NCBI GenBank assembly: GCA_021778975.1
Contig: JAJYBO010000011.1
Span: 1-23,830, forward strand
Length of the DNA stretch: 23,830 nt
From: Deltaproteobacteria bacterium
GTDB lineage: Bacteria > Desulfobacterota > Desulfobacteria > Desulfobacterales > Desulfatirhabdiaceae
Reading direction: 5' to 3'
Every line of letters begins with the position of its first letter. Position 1 is the stretch's first letter. This document shows positions 7,943 through 16,084 of the stretch, piece by piece. The position numbers and the translations under genes were made by a program. The notes under the pieces are model-generated. The model saw only the letters and a list, made by a program, of their open reading frames with translations, made no database searches and was not told the DNA's origin.

Positions 7943-8914
7943 ATGCGTTTTCGTGTGTTCATGATCGTTATCGCGTCTCTGCTTTGTGGCGTGGGCGGCG
8001 CCTGGGCGAAACCCCAGATCAATATCGGCATTGTGGTGGGGCCGAATTTCGTTCATACCAAAGCCGCCGAGTGGTTCAAAGAAGCGGTGGACAAGGCGCT
8101 TCCCGGTAAATATGACATCATCGCGCATCATTCCGGAGAACTCGGAAGCGAAACGCAGGTGCTGCAACAGGTACAGGTGGGTACAACCCAGATGTCCATC
8201 TGCACCACCGGTCCGATCGAAGCGTTTGTGCCGGAGGTCAAAGCGCTGGAAATGCCATTTCTCTTTACGTCCTATGAAGAGGCGGACCGGGTTCTGGACG
8301 GCCCTGTCGGGCATGAATTGAGCAGCCGTTTTGAAAAAGCGGGGTTTGTGGCGCTGCACTTTCTGGATAACGGATTTCGCAATGTCACCAATTCAAGGCA
8401 TCCCATCGTTACGCCGTTGGACTGCAAGGGCCTGAAAATCCGGACAATGGAATCGCCCACCCATCTGGCGATCTGGCGGGCGATCGGCGCGAACCCGACG
8501 CCTATGGCCTGGCCGATTTTTACCGCGCTGCAACAGGGCGTCATTGACGGCCAGGAAAATCCCATCGCCGTGATTTATGAGGCCAAACTGTATGAAGCGG
8601 GGCAAAAATATCTTTCTCTGACCCGCCATGTGTATTCCGCGCTGGTGTTTGTGGCCAACAAATCCTTTATGGACAATCTGCCGGCGGGAGACCGCAACGT
8701 GATGATGGATGCCGCCCAAACAGCGTCTCTGAAGGGGCGCGCCTTTATCCGGGACAACGAAGCCAAACAACTGGATGCGCTGAAAGCCGAAGGGATGCAG
8801 GTTGTGGAGCATCCGGACATCGCGGCTTTCCGGAAAGCGACCCGGCCCGTGATCGAGGCGACAACCGGAGAAACCCGAAAAATTGTCGAGGCCATTCAGA
8901 AGATGTCCCGCTGA
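7943..8914 (+). CDS. dctP: TRAP transporter periplasmic substrate-binding protein, DctP family
   Basis: This 323-residue secreted protein has an N-terminal signal peptide (RFRVFMIVIASLLCGV, likely cleaved after AWA). The mature DctP fold has the family motifs GELGSETQVLQQVQ, FRNVTNS and GLKIRTMESP. Arg167 in KIRTMESP is the position of the conserved arginine that forms a salt bridge to the substrate carboxylate in characterised TRAP binding proteins, followed by the GVIDGQENP signature. It delivers a carboxylate, probably a C4-dicarboxylate or similar organic acid, to DctQM; the exact substrate cannot be read from sequence. Two tandem ATGs occur at 7940 and 7943. GGGGAGG ends at 7936, so the second (gap of six bases) is favoured. 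It is the first gene of dctPQM and diverges from the dCACHE kinase. Confidence 0.94.
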   Translation: MRFRVFMIVIASLLCGVGGAWAKPQINIGIVVGPNFVHTKAAEWFKEAVDKALPGKYDIIAHHSGELGSETQVLQQVQVGTTQMSICTTGPIEAFVPEVKALEMPFLFTSYEEADRVLDGPVGHELSSRFEKAGFVALHFLDNGFRNVTNSRHPIVTPLDCKGLKIRTMESPTHLAIWRAIGANPTPMAWPIFTALQQGVIDGQENPIAVIYEAKLYEAGQKYLSLTRHVYSALVFVANKSFMDNLPAGDRNVMMDAAQTASLKGRAFIRDNEAKQLDALKAEGMQVVEHPDIAAFRKATRPVIEATTGETRKIVEAIQKMSR

Positions 8915-8980
8915 TAGCGGCCATCGGGTCGTTCAGGCAGTGTTGTTGAAACATGATGAAAGAGCGAGAGGTCTGACCGA

Positions 8981-9466
8981 ATGAATATCGTGTCCGTGTT
9001 GCAGCATACCAGCCGGTGGCTGAACACTGTCGTGGAAAAGCTGCTTCTGATAATGGGAAGCGCTATCTGCATCATCCTCTTTGCACAGGTCGTGTCCCGA
9101 TATATGGGGCATTCTCTGGGGTGGTCCGAAGAAGTCAGCCGGCATCTGCTGATCGCCATTACTTTTCTGGGAGGATCTTCGGCCTATAAGCGCTCCAGCT
9201 TTATCGGGCTTCAGGGAATCGGTCAGTATCTCGGAAAGAGGGCGCAGCGCATGATCGTTTTGATGCTTCAAGGGGTGACACTGGGCTGTTTCGGAATTCT
9301 GGCCTGGTTCGGAACCGGATACACCGTCAGGGCATGGGAACTCAGCACCGCGTCGCTGCAAATCCCCATGTCCATTCCATTTGCGGCGATTCCGATTTCG
9401 GCGCTGGTGTTCATGGTGCATGTACTGGCGGATATTGCCGAAACACTGGGCGAGGCCGCGCCATGA
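8981..9466 (+). CDS. dctQ: TRAP transporter small membrane subunit, DctQ family
   Basis: This 161-residue protein has four predicted transmembrane helices (about 19-38, 47-65, 88-108 and 130-150). It carries the DctQ signature around WSEEVSRHLLIAITFLGG followed by a basic SSAYKRSSFIG turn. DctQ is the small integral subunit that pairs with DctM in the sodium- or proton-driven TRAP importer and helps dock the binding protein. A GAGAGG element lies nine bases before the ATG. The gene follows dctP after 66 bases and its stop overlaps the dctM start as ATGA, the usual P-Q-M order. Length is normal and nothing is odd. Confidence 0.93.
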   Translation: MNIVSVLQHTSRWLNTVVEKLLLIMGSAICIILFAQVVSRYMGHSLGWSEEVSRHLLIAITFLGGSSAYKRSSFIGLQGIGQYLGKRAQRMIVLMLQGVTLGCFGILAWFGTGYTVRAWELSTASLQIPMSIPFAAIPISALVFMVHVLADIAETLGEAAP

Positions 9467-10767
9467 CCGTTGTGGCGCTCTTTGCGCTGCTTTTTCTGTT
9501 GATCGCGCTGGGGCTTCCCATCGCGCTGGCAATCGGGATCCCGGCCATGGGGCTTATGCTGACGCCCGGGGTTTTTCCCGCCGGCGTTCATTTGTCGGCG
9601 CTCGGTCAGACGGTGGTGCAGCTTCTGTTTGCGGGCGTGGATTCCTTCGATCTGCTGGCGGTGCCGCTGTTCATGCTGGCGGGGGCCATCATGGAAACCG
9701 GCGGAATATCCCGGCAGCTCATTGACTTTTCAGACAGCCTGGTGGGGTGGATGCCGGGCGGTCTGGCATGCGCCTGTATTGTGGCGTCCATGTTTTTTGC
9801 CGGCATTTCAGGTTCTGCGGCCGCGGATACCGCCGCCATCGGTGCGGTGATCATCCCGGCCATGATCCGCCAGGGGTATCCGCCGGAATTTGCCGCGGCG
9901 GTGGTGGCGGCCGGCGGCTCCATCGGCGTAATTATCCCTCCGTCCATCCCCATGGTGATTTTCGGTTTTTTGACCGACGTTTCGATCGCGAGGCTCTTCG
10001 CCGGAGGAATGCTGGTCGGCGTGCTTTTCGGATGCGCTTTTATGGCGGTATCGGTCTGGATTTGCTGGCGCCGCGGTTACGGTGCTTGCCGCCGTTTTTC
10101 CGCGCGGCAGGTCTGGACATCGTTCAAAGAAGCTGTCTGGGCGCTGGGCGCGCCGGTCATTGTTCTGGGCGGCATCCTGTCGGGTATGGTCACGGTTACG
10201 GAAGCCGCGGCCCTGGCTGTCTTTTACGCCCTGATTGTCAGTATGGTCTTTAACCGCGAGCTGAAATGGAAAGACATTCCGGCGCTCATTATTCGTTCTC
10301 AGGTGACAGCCGCCACCATTCTGTTCATTATTTCGATGGCCAGGGTCTTTACCTGGCTTATCGCCATGAAGCAGACCCATCAGCTTGTGGCCGCGGGGCT
10401 TGCCGCCCTGAGCCTGCCGCCCTGGGGCGTGCTGTTGCTGGTGATGACAGGGCTTCTGGTCGTTGGATGTGTGATGGAGACGACCGCCGCGCTGATACTT
10501 CTGGTGCCGGTGCTGGCGGCGCTGACCCCGCAGATGGGGGTGGATCCGGTTCAGTTCGGGGTTCTGATGGTTGTCAATCTGGCTATCGGGATGTTGACGC
10601 CGCCGGTGGGCATCTGTTTGTTTGTAAGCTGCGGAATATCGGGGGTCTCGCTGGGAAAAATTTCCCGCTCGGTGATGCCGCTGGTCGCCGTATCCATCGC
10701 GGCGCTGTTGATTGCCTGCTTCTGGCCGCCGTTGACGTTGTGGTTGCCGTCCTTGATCTACCGATAG
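9463..10767 (+). CDS. dctM: TRAP transporter large permease subunit, DctM family
   Basis: This 434-residue, very hydrophobic protein has about twelve membrane helices and DctM motifs, including FMLAGAIMETGGIS, the SGSAAADTAAIG loop and PPSIPMVIFG. The second inverted half ends with LTPPVGICLFV. DctM forms the elevator-type sodium-coupled translocation pathway of the TRAP importer. The start at 9463 overlaps the dctQ stop by four bases. A longer open frame begins at 9334 but its extra 43 residues are not membrane-like and lie inside dctQ in another frame. The stop overlaps by ten bases the stop end of the convergent Sua5-family gene, leaving no room for an ordinary intergenic terminator. Confidence 0.95.
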   Translation: MTVVALFALLFLLIALGLPIALAIGIPAMGLMLTPGVFPAGVHLSALGQTVVQLLFAGVDSFDLLAVPLFMLAGAIMETGGISRQLIDFSDSLVGWMPGGLACACIVASMFFAGISGSAAADTAAIGAVIIPAMIRQGYPPEFAAAVVAAGGSIGVIIPPSIPMVIFGFLTDVSIARLFAGGMLVGVLFGCAFMAVSVWICWRRGYGACRRFSARQVWTSFKEAVWALGAPVIVLGGILSGMVTVTEAAALAVFYALIVSMVFNRELKWKDIPALIIRSQVTAATILFIISMARVFTWLIAMKQTHQLVAAGLAALSLPPWGVLLLVMTGLLVVGCVMETTAALILLVPVLAALTPQMGVDPVQFGVLMVVNLAIGMLTPPVGICLFVSCGISGVSLGKISRSVMPLVAVSIAALLIACFWPPLTLWLPSLIYR

Positions 10768-11444
10768 AGCGTGTTCGGGAGTGTTGACCAAAGACCATGG
10801 GCGTTGCCGAGAATGGGGGCCATGCGAGACCGCGAGATCGCGCCCTCCCGAAGCAAAACCGGAGGGGTTTGCGTCAGATCGAGAACTGTGGACCCCAGTC
10901 CACCCTTCAGTTGTCCCGCATCCAAAATCAGATCTACGGCATCCGCCACGGCAGGATCGAGATCGTCAATGCACGAACACCCGCTATGGTCGGAAACATT
11001 GGCGCTGGTCGCCGTTATGGGGCTTCCGACAGCTTCCACCAGCAGGCGGGAAACCGGATGCCCCGGAAGTCGAACGCCGATGTGGCCGGTTCCGGCGGTA
11101 AGTTCTGGAAGAATGTCGCGGCGCGCATGAAAAACAAGGGTCAGACCGCCTGGCCAGAACGCATCCATAAGCTGTCCGGCAACAGGAGGCGGATGAGATA
11201 CGATATCCGCGAGAGAGGAACGACCGGGTATCAGAATCAACAGCGGCCGGGTGAACGGCCGCTGTTTGATGGCGAATACCCGCTTGACGGCATCTGAATT
11301 GGCGGCATCCGCGGCCAGGCCGTACAAGCCGGTTGTGGGAAATACCACCACCCCGCCGTGATGGATAATTTGGGCGGCTTCCAGCACAATTTCACGGTCG
11401 GGTTGCCGGGAATCAATTTTTCTGATCTTATTTGCGTGCTGCAA
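10758..11444 (-). CDS. Sua5/YciO/YrdC-family L-threonylcarbamoyladenylate synthase
   Basis: This YrdC-fold protein (about 228 residues) forms threonylcarbamoyl-AMP from threonine, bicarbonate and ATP, the first step of t6A37 tRNA modification. Visible motifs are GGVVVFPTTGLYGLAADA, the KxR pair in AIKQRPFTRPL, and the SxN motif in TATSANVSD. No C-terminal Sua5 domain is present, so it is of the short YrdC type. The frame has no ATG near the domain start. TTG at 11444 gives a sensible N-terminus and a 17-base overlap with purDE. An in-frame ATG at 11495 would deepen the overlap and adds basic, non-conserved residues. The start is therefore uncertain. PTTGLYGLA replaces the commoner PTETVYGLG, so a YciO-like paralogue is an alternative. 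It is probably co-transcribed with purDE. Confidence 0.85.
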   Translation of the reverse strand: MQHANKIRKIDSRQPDREIVLEAAQIIHHGGVVVFPTTGLYGLAADAANSDAVKRVFAIKQRPFTRPLLILIPGRSSLADIVSHPPPVAGQLMDAFWPGGLTLVFHARRDILPELTAGTGHIGVRLPGHPVSRLLVEAVGSPITATSANVSDHSGCSCIDDLDPAVADAVDLILDAGQLKGGLGSTVLDLTQTPPVLLREGAISRSRMAPILGNAHGLWSTLPNTLYR

Positions 11445-13200
11445 TTTTTTTGGCTTTCTGTTCGACCTGAAACGCCATCTCGGTTTTATAGGCATCCAGC
11501 AGTCTGGCAAGGTGCGGATCCGAAAGCGCCAGCATCTGAACCGCCAGAATGCCGGCGTTTTTTGCGCCGGGTTTGCCGATGGATACCGTCGCCACCGGAA
11601 TACCGGGCGGCATCTGAACGGTGGATAGCAGGGAATCCATCCCCAGAAGGCAGGACGAGTCAATCGGAACGCCGATTACCGGCAGCGTGGTATGCGCCGC
11701 TAAAACCCCTGCGAGATGCGCCGCATGACCTGCGCCGGCAATGATTACTTTCATCCCGCGTTTGGCGGCGGCGCTGGCGAATTCCGCGGCTCTGGCCGGG
11801 CTTCGGTGCGCGGAAGCGATGGTCATTTCGTAGGGAACGCCGAATTTTTTCAGAACGATCACGGTTTCTTCCATGACGCTGATATCCGAATCGCTTCCCA
11901 TGACAATGCCGACCTGCGGCGCGGTTTCAAGCCGGCGGACAGCTTTTTGACCAATGTCTTTGCGATAATACACCCCTTCCCACGAAATTCGGGAAACCGC
12001 CTGATACGCGGTTGCGATGGCATCCTTGATCCCATCGCCGATCGCGGTGACACCCAGCACCCTTCCGCCGCTGGTAACGACAGCGTCGTTCTTTTTGGAT
12101 GTGCCGGCATGAAACACGACGACATTTTTCAGCTTCCGGACCTCTTCCAGACCGGATATGGGCAGCCCTTTGGGATAGGAACCCGGATAGCCTTTGGATG
12201 CCATGACCACGCACACGGAAGCCCTGTCGTCAATTTCGAGTTTACAGGTATCTAACCGGCAGCAGATGACAGCTTCCATGATTTCGGTAATGTCGTTTTT
12301 GAGACGCATGAGAAGCGGCTGGGCTTCGGGATCTCCGAAGCGGGCGTTGAACTCCAGCACTTTGATGCGATCATTCTGAATCATCAATCCCGCATATAAA
12401 ACACCTTTATACGGACGCCCTTCCGCCGCCATGCCGTTGACCGCCGGGATCATGACCTCGGACATGATTTTCCGATGCAGATAGTCATCCACCACCGGCG
12501 CCGGTGAATACGCACCCATGCCGCCGGTGTTGGGGCCTTCGTCATTGTCGAACACCGCCTTATGATCCTGGGATGATGGCAGGGGCAAAACAGTTTTTCC
12601 GTCGGTGAACGCCAGAAAAGAGGCTTCTTCACCGGTCAGAAATTCTTCGACGATCACTTTTTTCCCGGCGTCGCCATACGCCATATCCACCATGACAAGT
12701 TTGAGGGCGGCCAGCGCCTCATCCACAGTCTTGCAGATCACGACGCCTTTACCGGCGGCCAGGCCGTCCGCTTTGACGACAACCGGCATCACGGATTTAC
12801 GGACATATGCCTCGGCTTTTTCGTATTTGACAAAGGTTTTGCTTTCAGCCGTCGGAATGCCGTACTGATTCATCAGGGTTTTGGCAAAACTTTTGCTGGA
12901 TTCGATTTCAGCCGCCTTGCGGGTGGCCCCGAAAATCCTGAGACCCTTCTTTTGAAAAATATCTACAATACCCAGTGAAAGCGGGCCTTCCGGGCCTGCG
13001 ACCGTAAGGTCTATCGCTTCTTTTTTGGCGAATTGCGCCAGTTTTTCGATGTCTTCGACATCTATCGGCACGCAGGTTGCCATATCGGCAATGCCGGCGT
13101 TACCGGGTGCGCAGAATATCTTTTTGACCCGCGGACTCTGCGCGATTTTCCAGATCAGGGCATGTTCCCTGCCGCCTCCCCCAATGACCAGAACGTTCAT
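11428..13200 (-). CDS. purDE: PurD-PurE fusion: phosphoribosylamine-glycine ligase / N5-CAIR mutase
   Basis: One uninterrupted 590-residue frame encodes two purine enzymes. Residues 1 to about 422 are PurD (GAR synthetase), an ATP-grasp protein with the N-terminal MNVLVIGGGGREHAL, VVVKADGLAAGKGV, DNDEGPNTGGMGAYSP and NARFGDPEAQ motifs. Residues from about 427 to 590 are class I PurE (N5-CAIR mutase), with GIVMGSDSD, IASAHRSP and GAGHAAHLAGVLAA. The SAHR form indicates the bacterial mutase, which depends on PurK elsewhere in the genome, rather than the animal-type AIR carboxylase. PurD and PurE catalyse steps 2 and 6b, which are not consecutive. AAGGAGGA (13207-13214) sits before the ATG at 13200. 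The Sua5-family gene overlaps its 3' end. The fusion has no frameshift or internal stop, and each half is of full usual length. Confidence 0.95.
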   Translation of the reverse strand: MNVLVIGGGGREHALIWKIAQSPRVKKIFCAPGNAGIADMATCVPIDVEDIEKLAQFAKKEAIDLTVAGPEGPLSLGIVDIFQKKGLRIFGATRKAAEIESSKSFAKTLMNQYGIPTAESKTFVKYEKAEAYVRKSVMPVVVKADGLAAGKGVVICKTVDEALAALKLVMVDMAYGDAGKKVIVEEFLTGEEASFLAFTDGKTVLPLPSSQDHKAVFDNDEGPNTGGMGAYSPAPVVDDYLHRKIMSEVMIPAVNGMAAEGRPYKGVLYAGLMIQNDRIKVLEFNARFGDPEAQPLLMRLKNDITEIMEAVICCRLDTCKLEIDDRASVCVVMASKGYPGSYPKGLPISGLEEVRKLKNVVVFHAGTSKKNDAVVTSGGRVLGVTAIGDGIKDAIATAYQAVSRISWEGVYYRKDIGQKAVRRLETAPQVGIVMGSDSDISVMEETVIVLKKFGVPYEMTIASAHRSPARAAEFASAAAKRGMKVIIAGAGHAAHLAGVLAAHTTLPVIGVPIDSSCLLGMDSLLSTVQMPPGIPVATVSIGKPGAKNAGILAVQMLALSDPHLARLLDAYKTEMAFQVEQKAKKIAARK

Positions 13201-13324
13201 GAATTCTCCTCCTTCAATGTATAAGATGCCTTTATTTCAGGAAAGTTATCACAGGTGCGTTCGTGTCTGCAACAGTATCTTTTCTGTTTCAATCTGATTG
13301 GACATGGAATTGCTCCCTGACCGG

Positions 13325-14335
13325 TTATGGGGTGTTTTCGATGCAAAGCCGCCGTTGTGTCTGGATCAACGGGATATCGTGATGGGGCGCGCCGACAGAG
13401 AGGCGGATATCGTGACATCCCGGAGAAATATCCTTTTCATCGAATCGGCAGATCCACTGCGGCTGTGATGCAACCGCCGTTCCGGACGCCGTCTGGGATG
13501 GCGGCGCATATGTCACCTGTCGAAACAGGGGGCCAATGCCGATCATGAGCGTCTTCACGGGCGCTCCGTACGATTCGTCCCTTGCCCAGCCGGTAAAGAT
13601 ATATCCACCGGTATCTTTGTGAATGACCGCGGTAAGCGCATGTCTCCAGAAGCTGTCTTTGAATCCGGTATGATTCACGCCGCCGATTTCGTATTCGATG
13701 TTACCATTGGGATCCACGTAACGGTGCAGCGCCCAGTCCAGAAAAACAGCCTGGCTGTGGGATTTTCCCGTCGTTTTCAGCCACTGTTCGTAGCGGTCGA
13801 AAAACAGCACGCCGATCGAATCGGTGTAAGGAACTACCCCGAACCGCCAGGAACATTGTCTTTCAGCCATTTTCAACGGGGCGTCTTTGAAAAGAATCAA
13901 AGCGATGGCGCTGGCCATTCCGGATCTGTCCGAGCCTCTGAAACAATGCAGCAAAATGGGTTTGGGCAGGGTCGAAAGTGCGGTGATGAGTTGCGTCAGA
14001 TGGTTTTGCGGAGGCAGTTCATGAGATGCAAAGGCGATGTTCAGCATCTGGAGATGATGTTTCTGCGCAAATTTTTTTTCATTGTCGAACGAAGGGTTTC
14101 CTTTTTCCGGCCCCAGGAGGGAAACAATGGTGCGAATGTGATATCTGGCGGTAAACGTTTCGAGTTCCGATGTCGAAAGCTGGGCGCTCCGGTATATCTG
14201 CTGATCTATGACCGTATGAAACCGGGGATCGAGAACGATATACCATCCGATGGCGCCGCCAAGAACGGCAATGGCAGCGATGAGGCAAACGACCCATTTT
14301 TTCCTGAAAACGGCTTTCATTTGAATGTGAAACAT
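13325..14335 (-). CDS. Membrane-anchored CX5R (dual-specificity-like) phosphatase
   Basis: This 336-residue protein has one N-terminal transmembrane helix (about 14-35, VVCLIAAIAVLGGAIGW) and a cysteine-phosphatase domain. The P-loop is HCFRGSDRSG, with Cys131 and Arg137, and a conserved FDNEKKFAQ-type region precedes it. The C-terminal 130 or so residues, beginning near DWALHRYVDP, are of unknown function and contain a GYIFTGWARDESYGAPV segment. The substrate could be a phosphoprotein, phosphoinositide-like lipid or polyprenyl phosphate; the sequence does not decide. It diverges, with a 74-base spacer, from an ArnT-like glycosyltransferase, so a role in lipid-linked sugar metabolism is inferred. 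ATG at 14335 is preferred over the GTG at 14347 because the homologous fragment near 18729 starts at the same MFH. The start codon remains moderately uncertain. Confidence 0.82.
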   Translation of the reverse strand: MFHIQMKAVFRKKWVVCLIAAIAVLGGAIGWYIVLDPRFHTVIDQQIYRSAQLSTSELETFTARYHIRTIVSLLGPEKGNPSFDNEKKFAQKHHLQMLNIAFASHELPPQNHLTQLITALSTLPKPILLHCFRGSDRSGMASAIALILFKDAPLKMAERQCSWRFGVVPYTDSIGVLFFDRYEQWLKTTGKSHSQAVFLDWALHRYVDPNGNIEYEIGGVNHTGFKDSFWRHALTAVIHKDTGGYIFTGWARDESYGAPVKTLMIGIGPLFRQVTYAPPSQTASGTAVASQPQWICRFDEKDISPGCHDIRLSVGAPHHDIPLIQTQRRLCIENTP

Positions 14336-14409
14336 GGTAGTTCTCACTGTCCATATGGGGTGGGGGAGATGTTCACTATAGAGATGATGACAACGTACAG
14401 GATATTTTC

Positions 14410-15957
14410 ATGAAATTATCGAGTTCCCGTTTTTTCAATTTGGATTACCGTATCGCGATACTTTTGTGTATTGCACTTCTCAGTCTTTTTTCCGTACTGA
14501 AGTCCGCCCCGCTGTTTGACGAAGACGAGGGCTTTTATGCAGAGGCGGGCCGTGAAATGCTGATGAACGGCGATTATCTGACCGCTTACATGAACGGCTC
14601 GCCGCAATATGACAAACCCATCCTCGTTTACTGGACAGAGTGTCTCAGTTTTTATTTTTTTGGGTTGAACGAATTTGCGGCCCGTTTTCCCTCCGCTGTC
14701 GCGACGCTGTTGTGGATGCTGGCCATTTATCGCTTTACCCGGCGTCATGCAGGGCCTTCCGCTGGCTTTTTAGCGGCCTTGTTTTTTATCAGCGCCATTC
14801 AGATCACCATTACCGGCAAGGCCGCGATTGTGGATCCGGTGCTGGATTTGCTGTTGACCCTGTGTATGTTTGATCTTTACGACTATTTACAACGAAAAAA
14901 TTACCGTATCTATACCGCAGCGTTTTATGCGGGGCTTGCCTTTCTATCCAAAGGGCCGGTCGCTGTCGCCATTCCGTTTGGTGTCACCCTGGTGTATTGC
15001 CTGGTTCAACGTCGGATGCGTGATTGGTTGCGGATGGTGTTCAACCCCGCGGCGATTTTGATATTTGCGCTTGTCGCATTGCCCTGGTATGTGCTGGAGT
15101 ATCACGCCAGAGGTATGGCTTTCATACAGGATTTCTTTCTTAAAAACAACCTGGAACGATATTCCCGGTCATTCGAGGGGCATTCTGGTTCCATATTTTA
15201 TTATCTTCCGGTAATCGTTATTGGAACATTGCCCCATTGCGGGCTTTTGATTCCCCTGATCCGCAGGTTTCGGGATTTGTGGAAAACAGAGTTATCGCGT
15301 TATTGTCTCATATGGATTGGCGTTGTGCTGCTGATTTTTTCACTGGCGGGCACCAAACTTCCTCACTATATTCTTGGCGCGTTTCCGGCGCTGTTTGTTC
15401 TTTATGGATGTGTGTATGAGAAACTGGAGCGTTTTCGGGCATATCTGACACCTGCAGTGGTTTTTTTATGGATACTGGTGGTTGCGCCGCTGGTGATTCC
15501 CTGGGTGCAGCCTCTGGTGCGGGATTCGTTTGCCGCGTGCATGATGGCGTCCGGGCAGGCGCTTTTTGGTGTGGGATATTACGCGACAGGTATTTTTCTG
15601 GCGGTTGTCGTGACGCTGCTTTTTTTCTTGAAGATATCCCCGTGTTCCGTCAGGCCGGCGGTTGTTGTGTCCATTGTTTATCTGGTGTTGATAAACGTGG
15701 TGTTGATGCCCCGGGTTGGCGAACTGATGCAATCTCCGGTAAAGGAAGCCGCCCGGGTTGCCGCCGAATTTCCGGACAGGGTTGTGATGTGGGGGCATTC
15801 ACTGCCCAGTTTCATGTTTTATGCCCGTAAACTGGTACAGATGCGTCATCCGGTCTCCGGAGATCTCTTGTTGACCAAAGAACCCAAGCTGGCTGAAATC
15901 GGTCCTCATAAAATTCTTTATGAAAAAAACTGCATCGTACTGGTGAGGGTGCTGTAG
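14410..15957 (+). CDS. ArnT/PMT-2-type membrane glycosyltransferase (GT83/GT39-like)
   Basis: This 515-residue polytopic membrane protein belongs to the GT-C superfamily. It has the first-loop acidic motif FDEDEGFYAEAGREML (Asp37-Glu40), the QYDKPILVYW motif, GKAAIVDPVLD, the LSKGPVA loop and, at 238-248, FIQDFFLKNNL, a hallmark of ArnT-like proteins. Such enzymes transfer a sugar from a polyprenyl-phosphate donor to lipid A, protein or another envelope acceptor on the periplasmic side. The C-terminal 150 residues add further helices and a short soluble tail. AGGA lies seven bases before the ATG. It is divergent from the CX5R phosphatase and convergent with the radical SAM gene. Naming it arnT would overstate what can be seen, since no other 4-amino-arabinose genes are nearby. 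Confidence 0.9.
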   Translation: MKLSSSRFFNLDYRIAILLCIALLSLFSVLKSAPLFDEDEGFYAEAGREMLMNGDYLTAYMNGSPQYDKPILVYWTECLSFYFFGLNEFAARFPSAVATLLWMLAIYRFTRRHAGPSAGFLAALFFISAIQITITGKAAIVDPVLDLLLTLCMFDLYDYLQRKNYRIYTAAFYAGLAFLSKGPVAVAIPFGVTLVYCLVQRRMRDWLRMVFNPAAILIFALVALPWYVLEYHARGMAFIQDFFLKNNLERYSRSFEGHSGSIFYYLPVIVIGTLPHCGLLIPLIRRFRDLWKTELSRYCLIWIGVVLLIFSLAGTKLPHYILGAFPALFVLYGCVYEKLERFRAYLTPAVVFLWILVVAPLVIPWVQPLVRDSFAACMMASGQALFGVGYYATGIFLAVVVTLLFFLKISPCSVRPAVVVSIVYLVLINVVLMPRVGELMQSPVKEAARVAAEFPDRVVMWGHSLPSFMFYARKLVQMRHPVSGDLLLTKEPKLAEIGPHKILYEKNCIVLVRVL

Positions 15958-16028
15958 ATGAGAAAGATTCGCCTCATTAAAACGGATAGAGATTATCAAG
16001 ATGTATTAAAAAAAATTGGTGATCTTTC

Positions 16029-16065
16029 CCTCTGGACATGAGAATAGTCTTTTCGTGCCCAGAGG
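16029..16065. terminator. Inverted repeat between convergent genes, likely bidirectional terminator
   Basis: CCTCTGGACATGA (16029-16041) and TCGTGCCCAGAGG (16053-16065) pair over 13 positions with one mismatch and one G-T pair, around an 11-base loop. It lies in the 127-base gap between the glycosyltransferase stop and the radical SAM stop. There is no clear T-run on either side, so it is not a classical intrinsic terminator. An RNA-stabilising 3' hairpin is equally possible. Confidence 0.5.
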
Positions 16066-16084
16066 ATTGCGTGGTCATGCCCGT

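Noticed and set aside
9808..10791. 327-codon minus-strand open frame opposite dctM
   Set aside because: The very R/H/Q/D-rich translation is the antisense image of a hydrophobic membrane protein.
13201..13324. purDE leader checked for a purine riboswitch
   Set aside because: No purine-riboswitch core or conserved junction sequence seen; only a strong Shine-Dalgarno and a weak TATACA-like box.
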